A stretch of DNA of 64,000 nucleotides from Actinomadura sp. WMMA1423. Lineage in GTDB: Bacteria; Actinomycetota; Actinomycetes; Streptosporangiales; Streptosporangiaceae. Shown piece by piece: positions 8,742-17,036 of this stretch. The position numbers were made by a program, and so were the translations under genes. The first letter of the stretch is position 1. Each line of letters begins with the position of its first letter. The stretch is from NCBI RefSeq assembly GCF_006547145.1, contig NZ_CP041244.1:4030001-4094000 (forward strand), read 5' to 3'. Below the pieces are notes generated by a model that saw nothing but the letters and a program-made list of their open reading frames with translations, did not search any database and had not been told where the DNA came from.

Positions 8742-8769
8742 CCGGGGTCAGGCGTCCGGGGTCAGGCGT
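8742..8769. repeat. Perfect 14-bp tandem duplication over a stop codon
   Basis: CCGGGGTCAGGCGT occurs twice in a row (8742-8755 and 8756-8769). The first copy contains the TGA stop (8748-8750, minus strand) of the sigma factor gene, so the duplication may have reset its C-terminus. Confidence 0.8.
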
Positions 8770-9965
8770 GCCCGTCTCGTCCGCAGGAAGGCGTGTTCGG
8801 TGTCGTTGGCGGCCAGAGTGATCGCCTCGTCGTAGGCGGTGACGGCCTCGGCGGTTCGGCCGAGGCGGGCGAGCAGCTCCGCGCGGGTGGCGGGCAGCAG
8901 GTGGTAGCCCGGCAGGTCCAGCTCCTCGACGATGGCGAGCGCCGCCGCCGGTCCGTGCACCTCGGCGACGGCGACCGCGCGGTTGAGCGCCACGATCGGG
9001 GTCGGGGAGTGCGCCAGCAGCTGGTCGTAGAGCGCCAGGACCTGCGTCCAGTCGGTCTCCGGCCCGTCGGTGTGGACGGCGTTGATCGCGGCCTGCAACT
9101 GGTAGGGCCCGGGCTGCCCGCGGCGCAGGCAGCGCCGCACCAGATCGTGCCCCTCCGCGATCAGTTCCCGGTTCCACAGCGACCGGTCCTGCTCGGCGAG
9201 CACGACCAGCTCGCCCGACGGCCCCACCCGCGCCGGCCGCCGGGCCTCGGTGAGCAGGAGCAGCGCCAGGAGCCCGAGCACCTCCGGCTCGTCGGGCATC
9301 AGCCCGGCCAGCGCCCGGGCCAGCCGGACGGCCTCCAGGCACAGGTCCGTCCGCACCAGCTCCCCCGACGTCGAGGCGTACCCCTCGTTGAAGATCAGGT
9401 AGAGCACGGTGAGGACCGAGGCCAGCCGGTCGGGGAGCTCGGCGGCGCGAGGCACCCGGTAGGGGATTCCCGCGTCGCGGATCTTCTTCTTCGCGCGGAC
9501 GATCCGCTGGGCGAGCGTCGCCTCCGGCACCAGGTAGGCCCGCGCGATCTCCGCCACCTCCAGCCCGCCGAGCAGCCGCAGGGTGAGCGCGGCCCGCGCG
9601 GGCGGCGACAGCGCGGGATGGCAGCAGGTGAAGATCATGCGGAGCTGGTCGTCGCGCACCGGTCCCACCTCCTGCGGTTCGCCGGGTTGGTGCAGCAGCA
9701 GCGCCTGCGCGTGGCGGGCCTCGCGGGTGGACTCCCGGCGCAGGCGGTCGATCGCCCGGTTGCGGGCGGTGGTCACGATCCACGCCCCGGGATTGGGCGG
9801 CATCTCGTCCCATTTCTGGACGGCCACCGCGAAGGCGTCCTGCACGGCCTCCTCGGCGAGCCCGATGTCGCCGAGGAGGCGCGTCAGCGTGGCCACGCAC
9901 CGGCCGTACTCCGCCTGGTAGACGCCCTCCAGATCCGGGCGCCGTCCGGTACCGTCCGCGCTCAT
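8748..9965 (-). CDS. ECF sigma factor, ECF42 type with TPR-like C-terminal domain
   Basis: A 405-aa sigma factor. Region 2 covers about 15-85 (VYQAEYGRCVATLTRLLGDIGLAEEAVQDAFAVAVQKW, NPGAWIVTTARNRAIDRLRR) and region 4 about 125-175 (LTLRLLGGLEVAEIARAYLVPEATLAQRIVRAKKKIR). A long helical extension (LLLLTEARRPARVGPSGELVVLAEQDRSLWNRELIAEGHDLVRR…PIVALNRAVAVAEVHGPAAALAIVEEL) is characteristic of ECF42 factors, whose activity depends on that domain rather than an anti-sigma factor. Its start overlaps the stop of the upstream YciI gene by ATGA, the expected pairing. Confidence 0.9.
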   Translation of the reverse strand: MSADGTGRRPDLEGVYQAEYGRCVATLTRLLGDIGLAEEAVQDAFAVAVQKWDEMPPNPGAWIVTTARNRAIDRLRRESTREARHAQALLLHQPGEPQEVGPVRDDQLRMIFTCCHPALSPPARAALTLRLLGGLEVAEIARAYLVPEATLAQRIVRAKKKIRDAGIPYRVPRAAELPDRLASVLTVLYLIFNEGYASTSGELVRTDLCLEAVRLARALAGLMPDEPEVLGLLALLLLTEARRPARVGPSGELVVLAEQDRSLWNRELIAEGHDLVRRCLRRGQPGPYQLQAAINAVHTDGPETDWTQVLALYDQLLAHSPTPIVALNRAVAVAEVHGPAAALAIVEELDLPGYHLLPATRAELLARLGRTAEAVTAYDEAITLAANDTEHAFLRTRRARLTPDA

Positions 9966-10318
9966 CTCCACTGCGCGTCTTCGAACGGGCGCACCTCGAT
10001 CGGCGACCCGCAGGCCAGCGCGCACTTCTCGCCCCAGGCCAGCGCCTGGTCGAGGTCCTCGCACTCGACCACCCAGAAGCCGCCGAGCTGCTCCTTGGTC
10101 TCGGCGAACGGGCCGTCGGTCATCGTGGCCGTGCCGTCCCCCGGGCGGACGACCGTGGTGGCGTGCGAGGGCAGCAGGCCGCCGGTGAACACCCAGGCCC
10201 CGGCCGACTTCATCTCCTCGGTGACCTTGGCCGTCCGGGCGTGCTGCTCCGCCAGGTCCTCCTCGGACGGCCACGGCGTGCTCTCGTCGAACTGGACGGC
10301 GAGCAGGTACTTCTTCAC
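9962..10318 (-). CDS. YciI/DGPF-domain protein, partner of ECF42 sigma factor
   Basis: A 118-aa protein: MKKYLLAVQFDESTPWPSEEDLAEQHARTAKVTEEM… with TMTDGPFAETKEQLGGFWVVECEDLDQALAWGEKC, the DGPF motif of the YCII family. Such genes sit beside ECF42 sigma factors and are usual members of their regulons; the biochemical role is not settled. It is first in the two-gene operon and coupled to the sigma gene by a 4-base overlap. Confidence 0.9.
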   Translation of the reverse strand: MKKYLLAVQFDESTPWPSEEDLAEQHARTAKVTEEMKSAGAWVFTGGLLPSHATTVVRPGDGTATMTDGPFAETKEQLGGFWVVECEDLDQALAWGEKCALACGSPIEVRPFEDAQWR

Positions 10319-10336
10319 GGCGTGCTCCTCTGCGGG

Positions 10337-10783
10337 TCAGGCGGGCAGGCGGCGGGCGACCGCCGGGATCACGATCGCGGCCGCGACCAGGTGCGTCAGC
10401 ATCAGCAGCAACTTGGTGGACACGGGGGCGTCCACCAGCACGTCCGGCACCAGCGACATCACCGTGAGCACGATGGTGGTGCGGACGAACGCCGTGCGCG
10501 GGCGGCGGGCCCAGCGCCGGAGCACCAGGGCGAGCACCAGGCCCACGCAGGAGAAGACGGCGGTCAGCAGGGCGAACCCGGCCACCGGGATCGGCTCGCC
10601 GGCGATGTCGAGACCGACTCCGGCGGCCTCGCCCGCCACGGCGACACCCGAGGTCGCGGCGGCGGCGACGGCCGCGGCGGTCAGGCCCCCGACGATCAGC
10701 GACTTGGCGGACGCGTCACTCGTGGTGGTGGCGCTCGTGGTAGTGGCGCTCGTGGTAGTGGCGCTGGCGGTGGTGACGGACAT
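10337..10783 (-). CDS. Small four-helix membrane protein (DUF6069-like)
   Basis: A 148-aa membrane protein. The first 22 residues are a Thr/Ser repeat (SATTT three times) encoded by near-identical 15-bp units. Four hydrophobic segments follow: LIVGGLTAAAVAAAATSGVAVAG, VAGFALLTAVFSCVGLVLALVL, TTIVLTVMSLVPDVLV and LLLMLTHLVAAAIVIPAVA. This layout matches small actinomycete DUF6069-type proteins of unknown function. It lies 18 bp upstream of the YciI gene in the same direction, so it may be cotranscribed. Confidence 0.75.
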   Translation of the reverse strand: MSVTTASATTTSATTTSATTTSDASAKSLIVGGLTAAAVAAAATSGVAVAGEAAGVGLDIAGEPIPVAGFALLTAVFSCVGLVLALVLRRWARRPRTAFVRTTIVLTVMSLVPDVLVDAPVSTKLLLMLTHLVAAAIVIPAVARRLPA

Positions 10784-11006
10784 CGTGGCCCTCCGGTGAG
10801 CGACGGCCGGCCCGTTGCCGGCCTCTCACCTTGGCTACGAACGGGCTCGACACCATTCGACACCACCGCGGAGAAAATCCGAAGACCCGCTCCAGGCCAC
10901 CGCGCCGCGTGGCGACAGGGCCCTGAACTGGGCGTCCTCGGGAACTCACGGTCGGAACGCGTCCGGAGCGGGCGGCCGAGGCTGCGGGCCGCCCGCGCCG
11001 GACGGG

Positions 11007-12092
11007 CTACGAGAAGTACTCGATGAAGGGGGTCTTCTTGTCCGGCGTGGAGGCCGTGCCGGTGCTGATGATGCCCGTGGTGCCGGGGCGGGCGTCCACG
11101 TCGGACGCCTGGACGGTGCCGGTCCGGGAGGGGCCGTTGAGCGTCGTCCACGCCGTGCCGTTGTAGTGCATGTACTGGGTCTTGGTCCCGGTGGTGATCG
11201 GGAGCATGACGACTCCGGACGCGCCGTCGGACGAAAGGCCGATGCCCGCGGCGTTCAGCGGCGTGTTGACCGTCGTCCACGTCGTGCCGTTGTAGCGCTG
11301 GATCGCGTTGGTGATCTGGGCGTTCTGCCGGACGCGCAGGACGTACACGTTCGTCGCCGAGTTGGCGACGATGCGGTGCAGGGTGCCCTGGTAGCCGGGG
11401 ACGCCCAGGGAGCCGGGAACGTCGATCTTCTTCCAGGACGTGCCGTCGAAGTGCATCACCAGGCCGGTGACGGAGGTCCCGGTGGCGGAGGTCGTGCCCG
11501 CGAGCCACACGTCGTTCTTGGCCCGGACGTCCACGGCGGTGATGGACGAGGAGGCGGGAAGCGGCACCTTGGGGTCGACCCACGCGGTGCCCGTCCAGCG
11601 CAGGATGGCGCTCGGGCCGCCTGCCGCGGCGTCGACGCCCGCGACGGAGTAGGCGGTGCCGTCAGCGGCGGCGGAGACGGCGGTCGGGAAGCCCACCATC
11701 GGGTAGGCGACCTGGCTCCACTTGGTGCCGTTCCAGTAGAGGCCGAGCGTGCCGCTCAGGTTGTAGCCGATGACCCATGCCTTGCTGGCGCTGGAGACGG
11801 CGACGTCGGTCGGGGTGAAGCCGACCGGGCTCTTGTCGGCGACCCAGGCCGAGCCGTTCCACTTGACGAGCCTGGCCTCGGGGCCGAAGAAGGAACCGGC
11901 GGCGCCGACGGCCCATCCGGCGTTCTTCGCGCCGAAGTCGACCTTGTCGAGGCTGCCGTTGTAGGCGAGCGCCGTACTGCCGATGTTCTTCCAGCCGGCG
12001 GCCTGGGCGGGGCCGGCCACCGCGACCGTCCCGGCGGCGCAGGCGAGGGCGGCGATCGTCGCCGCCACCGCGTTCCGTCTCATCTGTCGCAA
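11007..12092 (-). CDS. Secreted beta-propeller-like repeat protein
   Basis: A 361-aa exported protein. A Sec signal peptide (RRNAVAATIAALACAAGTVAVAGPAQA, cleaved before AGWKNIG) precedes at least six loose repeats of the form VDFGAKNAGWAVG…LVKWNGSAWV, AILRWTGTAWVDPKV, VMHFDGTSWKKIDV, AIQRYNGTTWTTVNTP, YMHYNGTAWTTLNGP. The recurring (Y/F/W)NGTxW turns suggest beta-propeller blades. No catalytic residues are recognisable; an extracellular binding or structural role is likely. A second ATG (12083) is possible. Confidence 0.82.
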   Translation of the reverse strand: MRQMRRNAVAATIAALACAAGTVAVAGPAQAAGWKNIGSTALAYNGSLDKVDFGAKNAGWAVGAAGSFFGPEARLVKWNGSAWVADKSPVGFTPTDVAVSSASKAWVIGYNLSGTLGLYWNGTKWSQVAYPMVGFPTAVSAAADGTAYSVAGVDAAAGGPSAILRWTGTAWVDPKVPLPASSSITAVDVRAKNDVWLAGTTSATGTSVTGLVMHFDGTSWKKIDVPGSLGVPGYQGTLHRIVANSATNVYVLRVRQNAQITNAIQRYNGTTWTTVNTPLNAAGIGLSSDGASGVVMLPITTGTKTQYMHYNGTAWTTLNGPSRTGTVQASDVDARPGTTGIISTGTASTPDKKTPFIEYFS

Positions 12093-12208
12093 GGTCCACA
12101 GCTCCCAAGATCACAGCAAGCGTGCACAGCAGAGTACGGCATTACTTACTCCTGGGTAAGTGGAACCTCTCGGGCGACCGGATCAGGACGCTACAGAAAC
12201 CACAAAAC

Positions 12209-12234
12209 GCCCGGAACTGGGCAGTTCCGGGCGC
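12209..12234 (-). terminator. Rho-independent terminator of the crotonase gene
   Basis: A perfect 11-bp GC stem (CGCCCGGAACT paired with AGTTCCGGGCG) with a 4-base loop. Read on the minus strand it is followed by TTTTGTGGTTT, fitting the end of the leftward gene that stops at 12280. Confidence 0.85.
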
Positions 12235-12279
12235 TCTGCGTGCCGACGCGATGCCGGAGCGCTACTCAGATCCGGAGGG

Positions 12280-13044
12280 CTATTCGCCCTTCCAGTTCGG
12301 CTTGCGCTTCTCGGCGAAGGCCGCCGGGCCCTCCTGCGCGTCCTTGGACATGAAGACCGGCAGCGTGATGTCCTGCTGCTTCTTCCACGCCTCCTCGGAC
12401 GTCCAGTCCGCGGACTCGACGATGACCTTCTTGGTCGCCGCGAGCGCCAGCGGGGCGTTCTCGGCGACCTTCAGGGCCAGCTCCTTGGCCGCGGCGAGCG
12501 CGCCGCCCGGCTCGGCCAGCCGGTTGACGAACCCGAGCTCGGCCATCCGCTCCGCCGGGTACTTGTCGCCGGTGAGGGCGATCTCCATGGCGATGTGGAA
12601 CGGGATGCGCTGCGGCAGGCGCAGCAGCCCGCCGCCCGCGGCGACCAGCCCGCGCTTCGGCTCGGGCAGCCCGAACTGGGCGTCCCGGGCCGCGACGATC
12701 ATGTCGCAGGACAGCGCCACCTCGCAGCCGCCCGCCAGGGCGTAGCCCTCGACGGCGGCGATCAGCGGCTTGGCCGCCGGACGCTGGGTGATGCCGGCGA
12801 ACCCGCGGCCCTCGACGGTCGGGTTGTCGCCCGTCAGGAAGCCCTTGAGGTCCATGCCCGCGCAGAACGTCCCGCCCGCGCCGGTGAGGATGCCGATGGA
12901 CAGGTCCTTGCGGGAGTCGAGCTCGTCGACGGCCGCCGCGATCCCCTTCGCCACCTCGCCGTTGACCGCGTTGCGGGCCTCCGGGCGGTTGATGGTGATG
13001 ACGAGGACCGCTCCGTCTTCTTCAGTCAGGACAGCGTCGGTCAT
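12280..13044 (-). CDS. Crotonase (enoyl-CoA hydratase/isomerase family)
   Basis: A 254-aa crotonase expected to act on acyl-CoA thioesters in fatty-acid or related degradation. The oxyanion-hole segments are visible: GGTFCAGMDLKGF near residue 62 and AVEGYALAGGCEVALSCDMIVAA near 105. LPEPKRGLVAAGGGLLRLPQRI carries the usual catalytic-region Glu. It lies 8 bp after an SDR gene in the same direction; the pair could run consecutive hydration and dehydrogenation steps. Confidence 0.92.
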   Translation of the reverse strand: MTDAVLTEEDGAVLVITINRPEARNAVNGEVAKGIAAAVDELDSRKDLSIGILTGAGGTFCAGMDLKGFLTGDNPTVEGRGFAGITQRPAAKPLIAAVEGYALAGGCEVALSCDMIVAARDAQFGLPEPKRGLVAAGGGLLRLPQRIPFHIAMEIALTGDKYPAERMAELGFVNRLAEPGGALAAAKELALKVAENAPLALAATKKVIVESADWTSEEAWKKQQDITLPVFMSKDAQEGPAAFAEKRKPNWKGE

Positions 13045-13052
13045 TCAGTGCC

Positions 13053-13826
13053 TCACTTCGGCTGGAAGCGGATGCCGCCGTCGAAACGGATCGTCTCGCC
13101 GTTCATGTAGTCGTTCTCGATCAGGGACTTGACGAGGTGGGCGAACTCCGACGCCTTGCCCATCCGCTTCGGGAACGGGACGGGGGCGGCGAGCTTGGCC
13201 TTGAACGCGTCCGCGGCCTCGCCCTCGCCGTAGATGGGGGTGTCGATGATGCCGGGGCAGATGGTGTTGACCCGGACGCCGATCGCGGCGAGGTCGCGCG
13301 CGGCGGGCAGCGTCATGCCGATGATGCCGCCCTTGGACGCCGAGTAGGCGATCTGCCCGGTCTGGCCCTCGATGCCGGCGATGGACGCGGTGTTGATCAC
13401 CACGCCGCGCAGGCCGTCGGCGTCGGCGGGCTCGGTCTTGGAGATGGCCGCGGCGCCGAGGCGCATGAGGTTGAAGGTGCCGATCAGGTTGACCCGGATG
13501 ACGGTCTCGTAGGACGCCAGGTCGTGCGGGCTGCCGTCGCGGTTCACCGTCCGCGAGGCCCAGCCGATGCCCGCGCTGTTGACGATGACGCGCAGCGGGG
13601 CGCCGGTGTCGACGGCGGCCTGCACCGCCGCCTGCGCCTGCTCCTCGCTGGAGACGTCCGTCTTGACGAAGACGCCGCCGACCTCGTCGGCGAGCGCCTT
13701 GCCCTTGTCCTCGTTCAGGTCGGCGATGACCACCTTGGTGCCTTCGGCGGCCAGCGCGCGGACGGTGGCCTCACCGAGGCCGCTCGCGCCACCGGATACG
13801 ACGGCGGAAACTCCGTTCAGGTCCAT
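13053..13826 (-). CDS. Short-chain dehydrogenase (3-hydroxyacyl-CoA dehydrogenase type 2-like)
   Basis: A 257-aa SDR beginning MDLNGVSAVVSGGASGLGEATVRAL. It has the TGxxxGxG-type cofactor site (SGGASGLG), the NAG motif (VNSAGIG), catalytic Ser in NTASIAG and YxxxK in YSASKGG. The sequence resembles NAD-dependent 3-hydroxyacyl-CoA dehydrogenase type 2, consistent with the crotonase immediately downstream. ATG 13826 is chosen because an upstream ATG would add 25 unrelated residues. The two genes form a beta-oxidation-like operon. Confidence 0.9.
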   Translation of the reverse strand: MDLNGVSAVVSGGASGLGEATVRALAAEGTKVVIADLNEDKGKALADEVGGVFVKTDVSSEEQAQAAVQAAVDTGAPLRVIVNSAGIGWASRTVNRDGSPHDLASYETVIRVNLIGTFNLMRLGAAAISKTEPADADGLRGVVINTASIAGIEGQTGQIAYSASKGGIIGMTLPAARDLAAIGVRVNTICPGIIDTPIYGEGEAADAFKAKLAAPVPFPKRMGKASEFAHLVKSLIENDYMNGETIRFDGGIRFQPK

Positions 13827-13987
13827 AAGCGACACCTTACGTGAGGGACCGAATGTGGTTCGGGGTGATGCTATCCAGACGGCTTCGCGCGCTCTGCTCA
13901 CACCCCTGCGGATTGCGGAGCGGCGATGTTACTTGGGAGTCACAATAGAGAACGTTTGCCCTCGCGGCACAGGGGCACGCGGCAGCC

Positions 13988-14836
13988 ATGAGTGAACGCC
14001 CTGCACAGAGCCAGTCCTACCCCGGACGCACCGGGGACATGACCCCCGAACCGCGCGACGAGATGCGCGACTACACCGGCGGCGGCCTGCTGGAGGGGCG
14101 CCGCGCGCTGATCACCGGCGGCGACTCCGGCATCGGCCGCGCGACCGCCGTCGCGTTCGCCAAGGAGGGCGCGGACGTCGCGATCACCTACCTGGAGGAG
14201 GACGACGACGCCCGGCACACCGCGGGCCTCGTCGAGGCCGCCGGGCGGCGCTGCTTCACGTTCGGCGGCGACCTGGCCGAGGAGCGCCACGCGCGCGAGA
14301 TCGTGACGCACACCGTCCGCGACCTCGGCGGGCTGGACGTCCTCGTCCTGCACCACGGCACCCAGACGCCCGTGAAGGACGTCCGCGAGATCGACGACGC
14401 GCAGCTGCGGCGGACGTTCGAAGTGAACGTGTTCTCGCTGTTCTGGACCGTCCAGGAGGCCCTCGACCACATGGGCCCCGGGTCGAACATCATCATCACC
14501 GGGTCCATCAACGGGTTGCGCGGCAACAAGACGCTCATCGACTACTCCGCCAGCAAGGCGGCCGCGATGGCGCTGACCACGTGCCTCGCGCAGAACCTCA
14601 TGGACCGCGAGATCCGGGTCAACTGCGTCGCCCCCGGACCGGTGTGGACGCCGCTCATCCCCGCCACGTTCGACGAGGAGAAGGTCGAGGACTTCGGGAA
14701 GCAGGCCCCGATGGGACGCGCCGCCGACCCCGACGAGATCGCCCCGTCCTACGTGTTCTTCGCCTCCAACCGGCAGTCGTCCTACTACACCGGCCAGACG
14801 CTGGTGCCCGCCGGCGGGGAGATCCACCCCGGCTGA
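13988..14836 (+). CDS. Short-chain dehydrogenase, general-stress type
   Basis: A 282-aa SDR with an extra N-terminal segment (SYPGRTGDMTPEPRDEMRDYTGGGLLEGRRALITGGDSGIGRATA) typical of the YhdG/general-stress-protein-39-like subgroup. Cofactor motif TGGDSGIG, catalytic Ser in ITGSINGLRG, YSASKAA, then VNCVAPGPVWTPLIPA. The usual NNAG motif is replaced by LHHGTQ, common in this subgroup. It is divergent from the SDR/crotonase operon. Substrate unknown. Confidence 0.9.
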   Translation: MSERPAQSQSYPGRTGDMTPEPRDEMRDYTGGGLLEGRRALITGGDSGIGRATAVAFAKEGADVAITYLEEDDDARHTAGLVEAAGRRCFTFGGDLAEERHAREIVTHTVRDLGGLDVLVLHHGTQTPVKDVREIDDAQLRRTFEVNVFSLFWTVQEALDHMGPGSNIIITGSINGLRGNKTLIDYSASKAAAMALTTCLAQNLMDREIRVNCVAPGPVWTPLIPATFDEEKVEDFGKQAPMGRAADPDEIAPSYVFFASNRQSSYYTGQTLVPAGGEIHPG

Positions 14837-14844
14837 CGGCTCGG

Positions 14845-14869
14845 CCCCGCCCCGCCCCGCCCCGCCCCG
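14845..14869. repeat. (CCCCG)5 tract; G4-capable minus strand
   Basis: Five tandem CCCCG units between the SDR and topoisomerase IB genes. The minus strand reads GGGGC repeats with five runs of four G, enough for an intrastrand quadruplex. Confidence 0.85.
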
Positions 14870-14924
14870 CGACGACGGCTCCCGAACATCCCTCCCAGAC
14901 AACTGCATCGATGGAACTGCGCTG

Positions 14925-15956
14925 ATGGAACGGCACGTGGAACTGCTACGCAGCGACCTGAGCGAGCCCGGCTACGGGCGGCGGAAGTGCGGCAAGGGGT
15001 TCGTGTACCTCGGCCTGGACGGCCGCCCCCTCCCCGACCCCGCGGAGAAGACACGGATCAAGGCGCTCGTCATCCCTCCCGCGTGGAAGGACGTCTGGAT
15101 CTGTCCCGACCCGAACGGCCACATCCAGGCCGTCGGGACGGACGCGGCGGGGCGCCGCCAGTACCTCTACCACGACGCCTGGCGGGAGCAGCGCGACCGG
15201 GAGAAGCACGAGCACGTCCTGGAGCTGGCCGAGCGGCTGCCCGAGGTCCGCCGCCGGCTGACCGAGCACCTGGCCGGACGGGGCTTCACCCGCGAGCGGG
15301 TGCTCGCGGCGGCCGTCCGCCTCATCGACCTCGGGTTCTTCCGGATCGGCGGGGAGGCGTACGCGGCCGAGAACGGCACCTTCGGGCTCGCGACCGTCCT
15401 GCGCGAGCATGTGAGCTGCGGGCGCGGCCGGGTCGCTTTCGACTACCCCGCCAAGGGGTCGAAGGAGCGCTACCAGGCGGTCGCGGAGGAGAACGTCCGC
15501 AAGGTGGTGACCGGGCTCAAGCGGCGCGGTGACGACTCCCCCGAGCTGCTCGCCTACCGGACGCCTGCCGGCTGGCACGACGTCACCGCGTCCGACATCA
15601 ACGAGTTCATCCGCGAGGTCACCAAAGGCGACTTCACCGCTAAGGACTTCCGCACGTGGCACGCCACCGTCCTCGCGGCCGTGGGGCTCGCGGTGTCGGT
15701 GCGCGCCGGGGAGAGCGAGACCGCACGCAACCGCGCCGTCGTCCGCGTCGTGAAGGAGGTCGCCTCCTACCTCGGCAACACACCGGCCGTGGCGCGGGCG
15801 TCCTACATCGACCCGCGCATCATCGAGCTGTACGAGGAGGGCACGACGATCGCGCGCGCCCTCGGACGGCTCGGCGTGGACGTCGCCGAGGGCGAGCTGG
15901 CGACGCAGGGGCCGGCGGAGCAGGCCGTCCTCGGCCTGCTCCGCGCGGCGTCCTGA
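14925..15956 (+). CDS. DNA topoisomerase IB
   Basis: A 343-aa eukaryote/poxvirus-like type IB topoisomerase, which relaxes supercoils through a 3'-phosphotyrosyl intermediate. Visible are the N-terminal beta domain (GFVYLGLDGRPLPDP…KALVIPPAWKDVWICPDPNGHIQAVGTDAAGRRQYLYHDAWRE), the catalytic core with Arg140 (GFFRIGGEAYA), the KDFRTWHATV box (Arg243) and the nucleophile Tyr294 in ASYIDPRII. Length is normal for bacterial TopIB, which is an accessory enzyme. Confidence 0.93.
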   Translation: MERHVELLRSDLSEPGYGRRKCGKGFVYLGLDGRPLPDPAEKTRIKALVIPPAWKDVWICPDPNGHIQAVGTDAAGRRQYLYHDAWREQRDREKHEHVLELAERLPEVRRRLTEHLAGRGFTRERVLAAAVRLIDLGFFRIGGEAYAAENGTFGLATVLREHVSCGRGRVAFDYPAKGSKERYQAVAEENVRKVVTGLKRRGDDSPELLAYRTPAGWHDVTASDINEFIREVTKGDFTAKDFRTWHATVLAAVGLAVSVRAGESETARNRAVVRVVKEVASYLGNTPAVARASYIDPRIIELYEEGTTIARALGRLGVDVAEGELATQGPAEQAVLGLLRAAS

Positions 15957-15973
15957 GGCTCGTCAGGCGCCCC

Positions 15974-16735
15974 TCACCAGGCGGAGACGCGCTCCGCGGC
16001 GAACTCCGGCTCGGTGCCGTCCGGGACGTCCAGGCAGTACATGGCGTAGGCGTGCTGGATCACCGGCAGCGCCACGTTCCGCACCCGCACCCCGCCGGAC
16101 GTGAGGCCCTTCTCGGTGCCCTTGTGGGCGTGGCCGTGGATCGCCAGCGCGACGTCCGACGCGTCCACCGCCTCCCCCAGCAGGTAGCTGCCCAGGAAGG
16201 CGTGGATCTCCGGGGGCTCGCCCGCCAGGGTGTCCTCCGCGGGCGAGTAGTGCGTCAGGCTGATCCGGATGTCGGCGTCCAGAGCCTGGAGCGCGGCGGC
16301 GAGGCGGCCGGAGAAGTCCTTGGTGTGCCGGACGAACGCCTTCATCTCCGGCTCTCCGAAGTCGCTCGCGCTGTGGCCCTCGAAGCCGCCGCCGAACCCC
16401 TTGCCGCCCGCGACGCCGAGCCGCGCGCCGCCGCAGTCCAGGACCGTCCCGTCGCCTTCGAGGACGGTCACGCCGGCGTCCCGCAGCACCTCGGCGATCT
16501 CCTCCTCGGCGCCCGAGTGGTAGTCGTGGTTGCCGAGGACGGCGACCACCGGCACCCCGAGGTCGCGCAGCTCGCCCGCCGCGACCCGGCCCTCCTCGAC
16601 CGTCCCGTGCCTGGTCAGGTCGCCCGCCACCAGGAACACGTCCGCCTGCTCGGCGAGCGCGGACAGCCGCTCCCGGTACGTCCCGGCCACCTCCGGTCCG
16701 ACGTGCAGATCCCCTGCGGCCGCCACTCTGATCAT
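15974..16735 (-). CDS. Metallophosphoesterase
   Basis: A 253-aa calcineurin-like phosphoesterase with all five metal-site motifs in order: GDLHVG, GDLTRHG, GNHDYHSG, a histidine in SLTHYSP, and HGHAHKG. It hydrolyses phosphate mono- or diesters; the substrate cannot be told from sequence. It has no signal peptide. Its start overlaps the stop of the BON-domain gene (ATGA), so the two are cotranslated. Confidence 0.9.
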   Translation of the reverse strand: MIRVAAAGDLHVGPEVAGTYRERLSALAEQADVFLVAGDLTRHGTVEEGRVAAGELRDLGVPVVAVLGNHDYHSGAEEEIAEVLRDAGVTVLEGDGTVLDCGGARLGVAGGKGFGGGFEGHSASDFGEPEMKAFVRHTKDFSGRLAAALQALDADIRISLTHYSPAEDTLAGEPPEIHAFLGSYLLGEAVDASDVALAIHGHAHKGTEKGLTSGGVRVRNVALPVIQHAYAMYCLDVPDGTEPEFAAERVSAW

Positions 16736-16989
16736 GAGATCCGCTCCTCCCCGTCCGGCTCGGGCACCGCGACGACGTGCACCTCGTTGCAGATCCGGTG
16801 CCCCTGCGCCGCCGCGCGCGCCGCCCGCTCGACCTCCCGGCGCCGCTCCTCGCTCACCACCTCGCCGAGCAGGTGCACCACGCCGCCGCGCACGTCCACG
16901 CGGATGCCGAGCTCGTGGGCCTCCGTCGCCAGCCTCTCCTGGATGTGCGCGGCCAGGTATCCGCTCGTCGCCGGCACGTTCTCCGTCAC
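16732..16989 (-). CDS. BON-domain protein
   Basis: An 85-aa protein with a BON domain (VRGGVVHLLGEVVSEERRREVERAARAAAQGHRICNEVHVV). BON domains bind membranes or ligands. It starts with GTG at 16989 inside a tandem repeat array that supplies a GAGGAAG ribosome site. It overlaps the downstream phosphoesterase by 4 bases and follows the nucleotidyltransferase gene by 30 bases, making a three-gene operon. Confidence 0.83.
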   Translation of the reverse strand: MTENVPATSGYLAAHIQERLATEAHELGIRVDVRGGVVHLLGEVVSEERRREVERAARAAAQGHRICNEVHVVAVPEPDGEERIS

Positions 16990-17036
16990 AGCACGTCCTT
17001 CCTCACAACACGTTCTTCCTCACAGCACGTCCTCCT
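16973..17036. repeat. Four degenerate 17-bp tandem repeats linking two genes
   Basis: Units of the form CACGTTCTTCCTCACAG recur every 17 bp across the 3' end of the nucleotidyltransferase gene, the intergenic gap and the 5' end of the BON gene. On the minus strand each unit reads TGAGGAAG-ACGTG, so every copy holds a stop (TGA), a ribosome-site-like GAGGAAG and a GTG. Confidence 0.75.

Noticed and set aside
8748..10799. Long plus-strand open frame opposite the sigma factor and YciI genes
   Set aside because: The minus-strand proteins have clear sigma and DGPF motifs; the plus-strand product is low-complexity and typical of antisense open frames in GC-rich DNA.
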